A DNA stretch of 64,000 nt from Roseospirillum parvum. GTDB taxonomy: Bacteria; Pseudomonadota; Alphaproteobacteria; Rhodospirillales; Rhodospirillaceae. This document shows, piece after piece, positions 63,476 through 64,000 of the stretch. The notes below the pieces were generated by a model. It worked only from the letters and a program-made list of their open reading frames with translations, was not told the origin of the DNA and searched no databases. The stretch spans positions 264,700 to 328,699 of the forward strand of contig NZ_FNCV01000004.1 in assembly GCF_900100455.1 (NCBI RefSeq), in the 5' to 3' direction. Each line of letters begins with the position of its first letter. The first letter of the stretch is position 1. The translations under genes and the position numbers were made by a program.

Positions 63476-64000
63476 CGGTTTCCCCGATCAGGGTGTTGAG
63501 CGGCAGATCGCGCGCCGCCCGCCGGCCCAGGAATTCCGTCAGCCGGGCCGGGGCCAGGCCATCGGCCGGGCGCTTGGCGCCCAGGTTGTCGGCGGTGAAC
63601 GCCTCGCCGGCCTTGACCTCGGTCAGCGTGCACAGGCTGCGGTAGTACTTGCGGGCGTCGGCCAGGTCCTTGTCCGACGGCCGGATGGCCACCGTGCCCA
63701 GGCTGGCCTCGGCGCGGCGGATGCGCGCCACCCAGTCCTTCAACTCGTCCGGTTCGAGCGATTCATCAGCGTGGAAGGCACGCTGCTGGCGCGACAGGAT
63801 GAGGCGCTTCTCCAGGCAGGTGGCGCCCAGGCCGAGGGCCAGGAAATCGAGGTCGTGATCGAGCCCCGGCGACGAGTAGCCGACCGGCCACGGGTAGGTC
63901 TGATCAAGGAACTGGACCGCCCGCATGTTCATCTGGCTGGGCTCGCTGGTATGGTAGTCGTGCAGGAAGATCAGCGACGAGCCGCCGGCCTCCTGGAACC
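63465..64000 (-). CDS. N-acetylneuraminate-synthase-like protein (3' part)
   Basis: The gene begins beyond the right edge; about 177 C-terminal residues are visible. They show the end of the NeuB barrel (LIFLHDYHTSEP, NMRAVQFLDQTYPWPVGYSSPG, ALGLGATCLEKRLILSRQ) and a SAF/antifreeze-like domain (YRSLCTLTEVKAGEAFTADNLGAKRPADGL). Such synthases condense phosphoenolpyruvate with an amino sugar to make sialic, legionaminic or pseudaminic acids. Deviations such as LHDYHTSEP for the usual LHCTS-like stretch suggest a diverged subgroup. Confidence 0.78.
   Translation of the reverse strand, partial: FQEAGGSSLIFLHDYHTSEPSQMNMRAVQFLDQTYPWPVGYSSPGLDHDLDFLALGLGATCLEKRLILSRQQRAFHADESLEPDELKDWVARIRRAEASLGTVAIRPSDKDLADARKYYRSLCTLTEVKAGEAFTADNLGAKRPADGLAPARLTEFLGRRAARDLPLNTLIGETDAE

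Overview
The window is about 64 kb of very GC-rich chromosome, and every alignment that can be made by eye points to an alphaproteobacterium of the Rhodospirillaceae type. Signs are a CcrM-type GANTC methyltransferase, the complex I accessory protein NDUFA12, a short HprK beside RapZ, EIIA-Man, HPr and enzyme I without a sugar permease, a lone cheZ, and the pairs rfaD-lgt-midA and ubiK-ybjN-proC. A BciB-type 8-vinyl reductase indicates bacteriochlorophyll synthesis. Together with the Rnf complex, indolepyruvate:ferredoxin oxidoreductase, a cytoplasmic SoeABC-type sulfite dehydrogenase and a B12-dependent ribonucleotide reductase, this suggests a purple non-sulfur phototroph that lives partly without oxygen. 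I do not name a species.

Layout. 1-5.5 kb: rpsT with a clear promoter and terminator, bciB, a membrane PAS histidine kinase and a periplasmic solute-binding protein, all on the minus strand. 6-11.9 kb: the whole rnfABCDGEH operon, then a terminator and tRNA-His. 12.4-15.7 kb: SDR, ccoS, rnhB, ccrM and a HIT protein on the minus strand, with a cluster of GANTC sites before ccrM. 15.8-16.6 kb: a superinfection-immunity-like zinc ribbon protein and a secreted Cys-rich protein. 16.7-21.8 kb: iorB, iorA, a cytidylate-kinase-like protein, cheZ and an XRE-cupin regulator. 21.9-25.9 kb: an Lrp regulator divergent from ald, and an SLC13 permease. 26.1-28.2 kb: an orphan OLD-family ATPase/TOPRIM protein with composition unlike its neighbours. 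28.3-31.9 kb: nrdJ. 32.3-36.9 kb: NDUFA12, two MlaD proteins, DUF2155, leuB, an alpha carbonic anhydrase and a membrane protein.

37.2-42.6 kb: hprK, rapZ, EIIA-Man, HPr, ptsI, then ahcY behind an AT-rich palindrome. 42.6-45.4 kb: treZ, a methyltransferase and a CsaA-like protein. 45.5-48.7 kb: phasin, a TetR regulator, proC, ybjN and ubiK on the minus strand. 48.9-51.8 kb: rfaD, lgt, midA. 52.2-54.9 kb: epmA divergent from efp and suhB. 55.1-61.2 kb: rhodanese, universal stress protein, soeABC. 61.2-64 kb: a PIG-L deacetylase, a glycan-transfer-like protein and the 3' part of a neuB-like synthase that runs off the right edge.

Beyond the genes, the spacers hold three kinds of repeats: short tandem arrays of about 10-18 bp at many sites, a family of five double-hairpin elements placed after gene ends, and three REP-like hairpins near 52 kb. 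Several regulatory sites can be read by eye: a pair of NrdR-like boxes 31 bp apart before nrdJ, an exact CRP-type palindrome before the permease, five GANTC sites before ccrM, a TetR-type palindrome inside a promoter, and palindromes before rnfA and ahcY. I saw no CRISPR array, transposase or prophage. The best candidates for new biology are the altered flavin-attachment motif in RnfD, the orphan OLD protein, the duplicated zinc ribbon of the immunity-like protein, and the repeat families.
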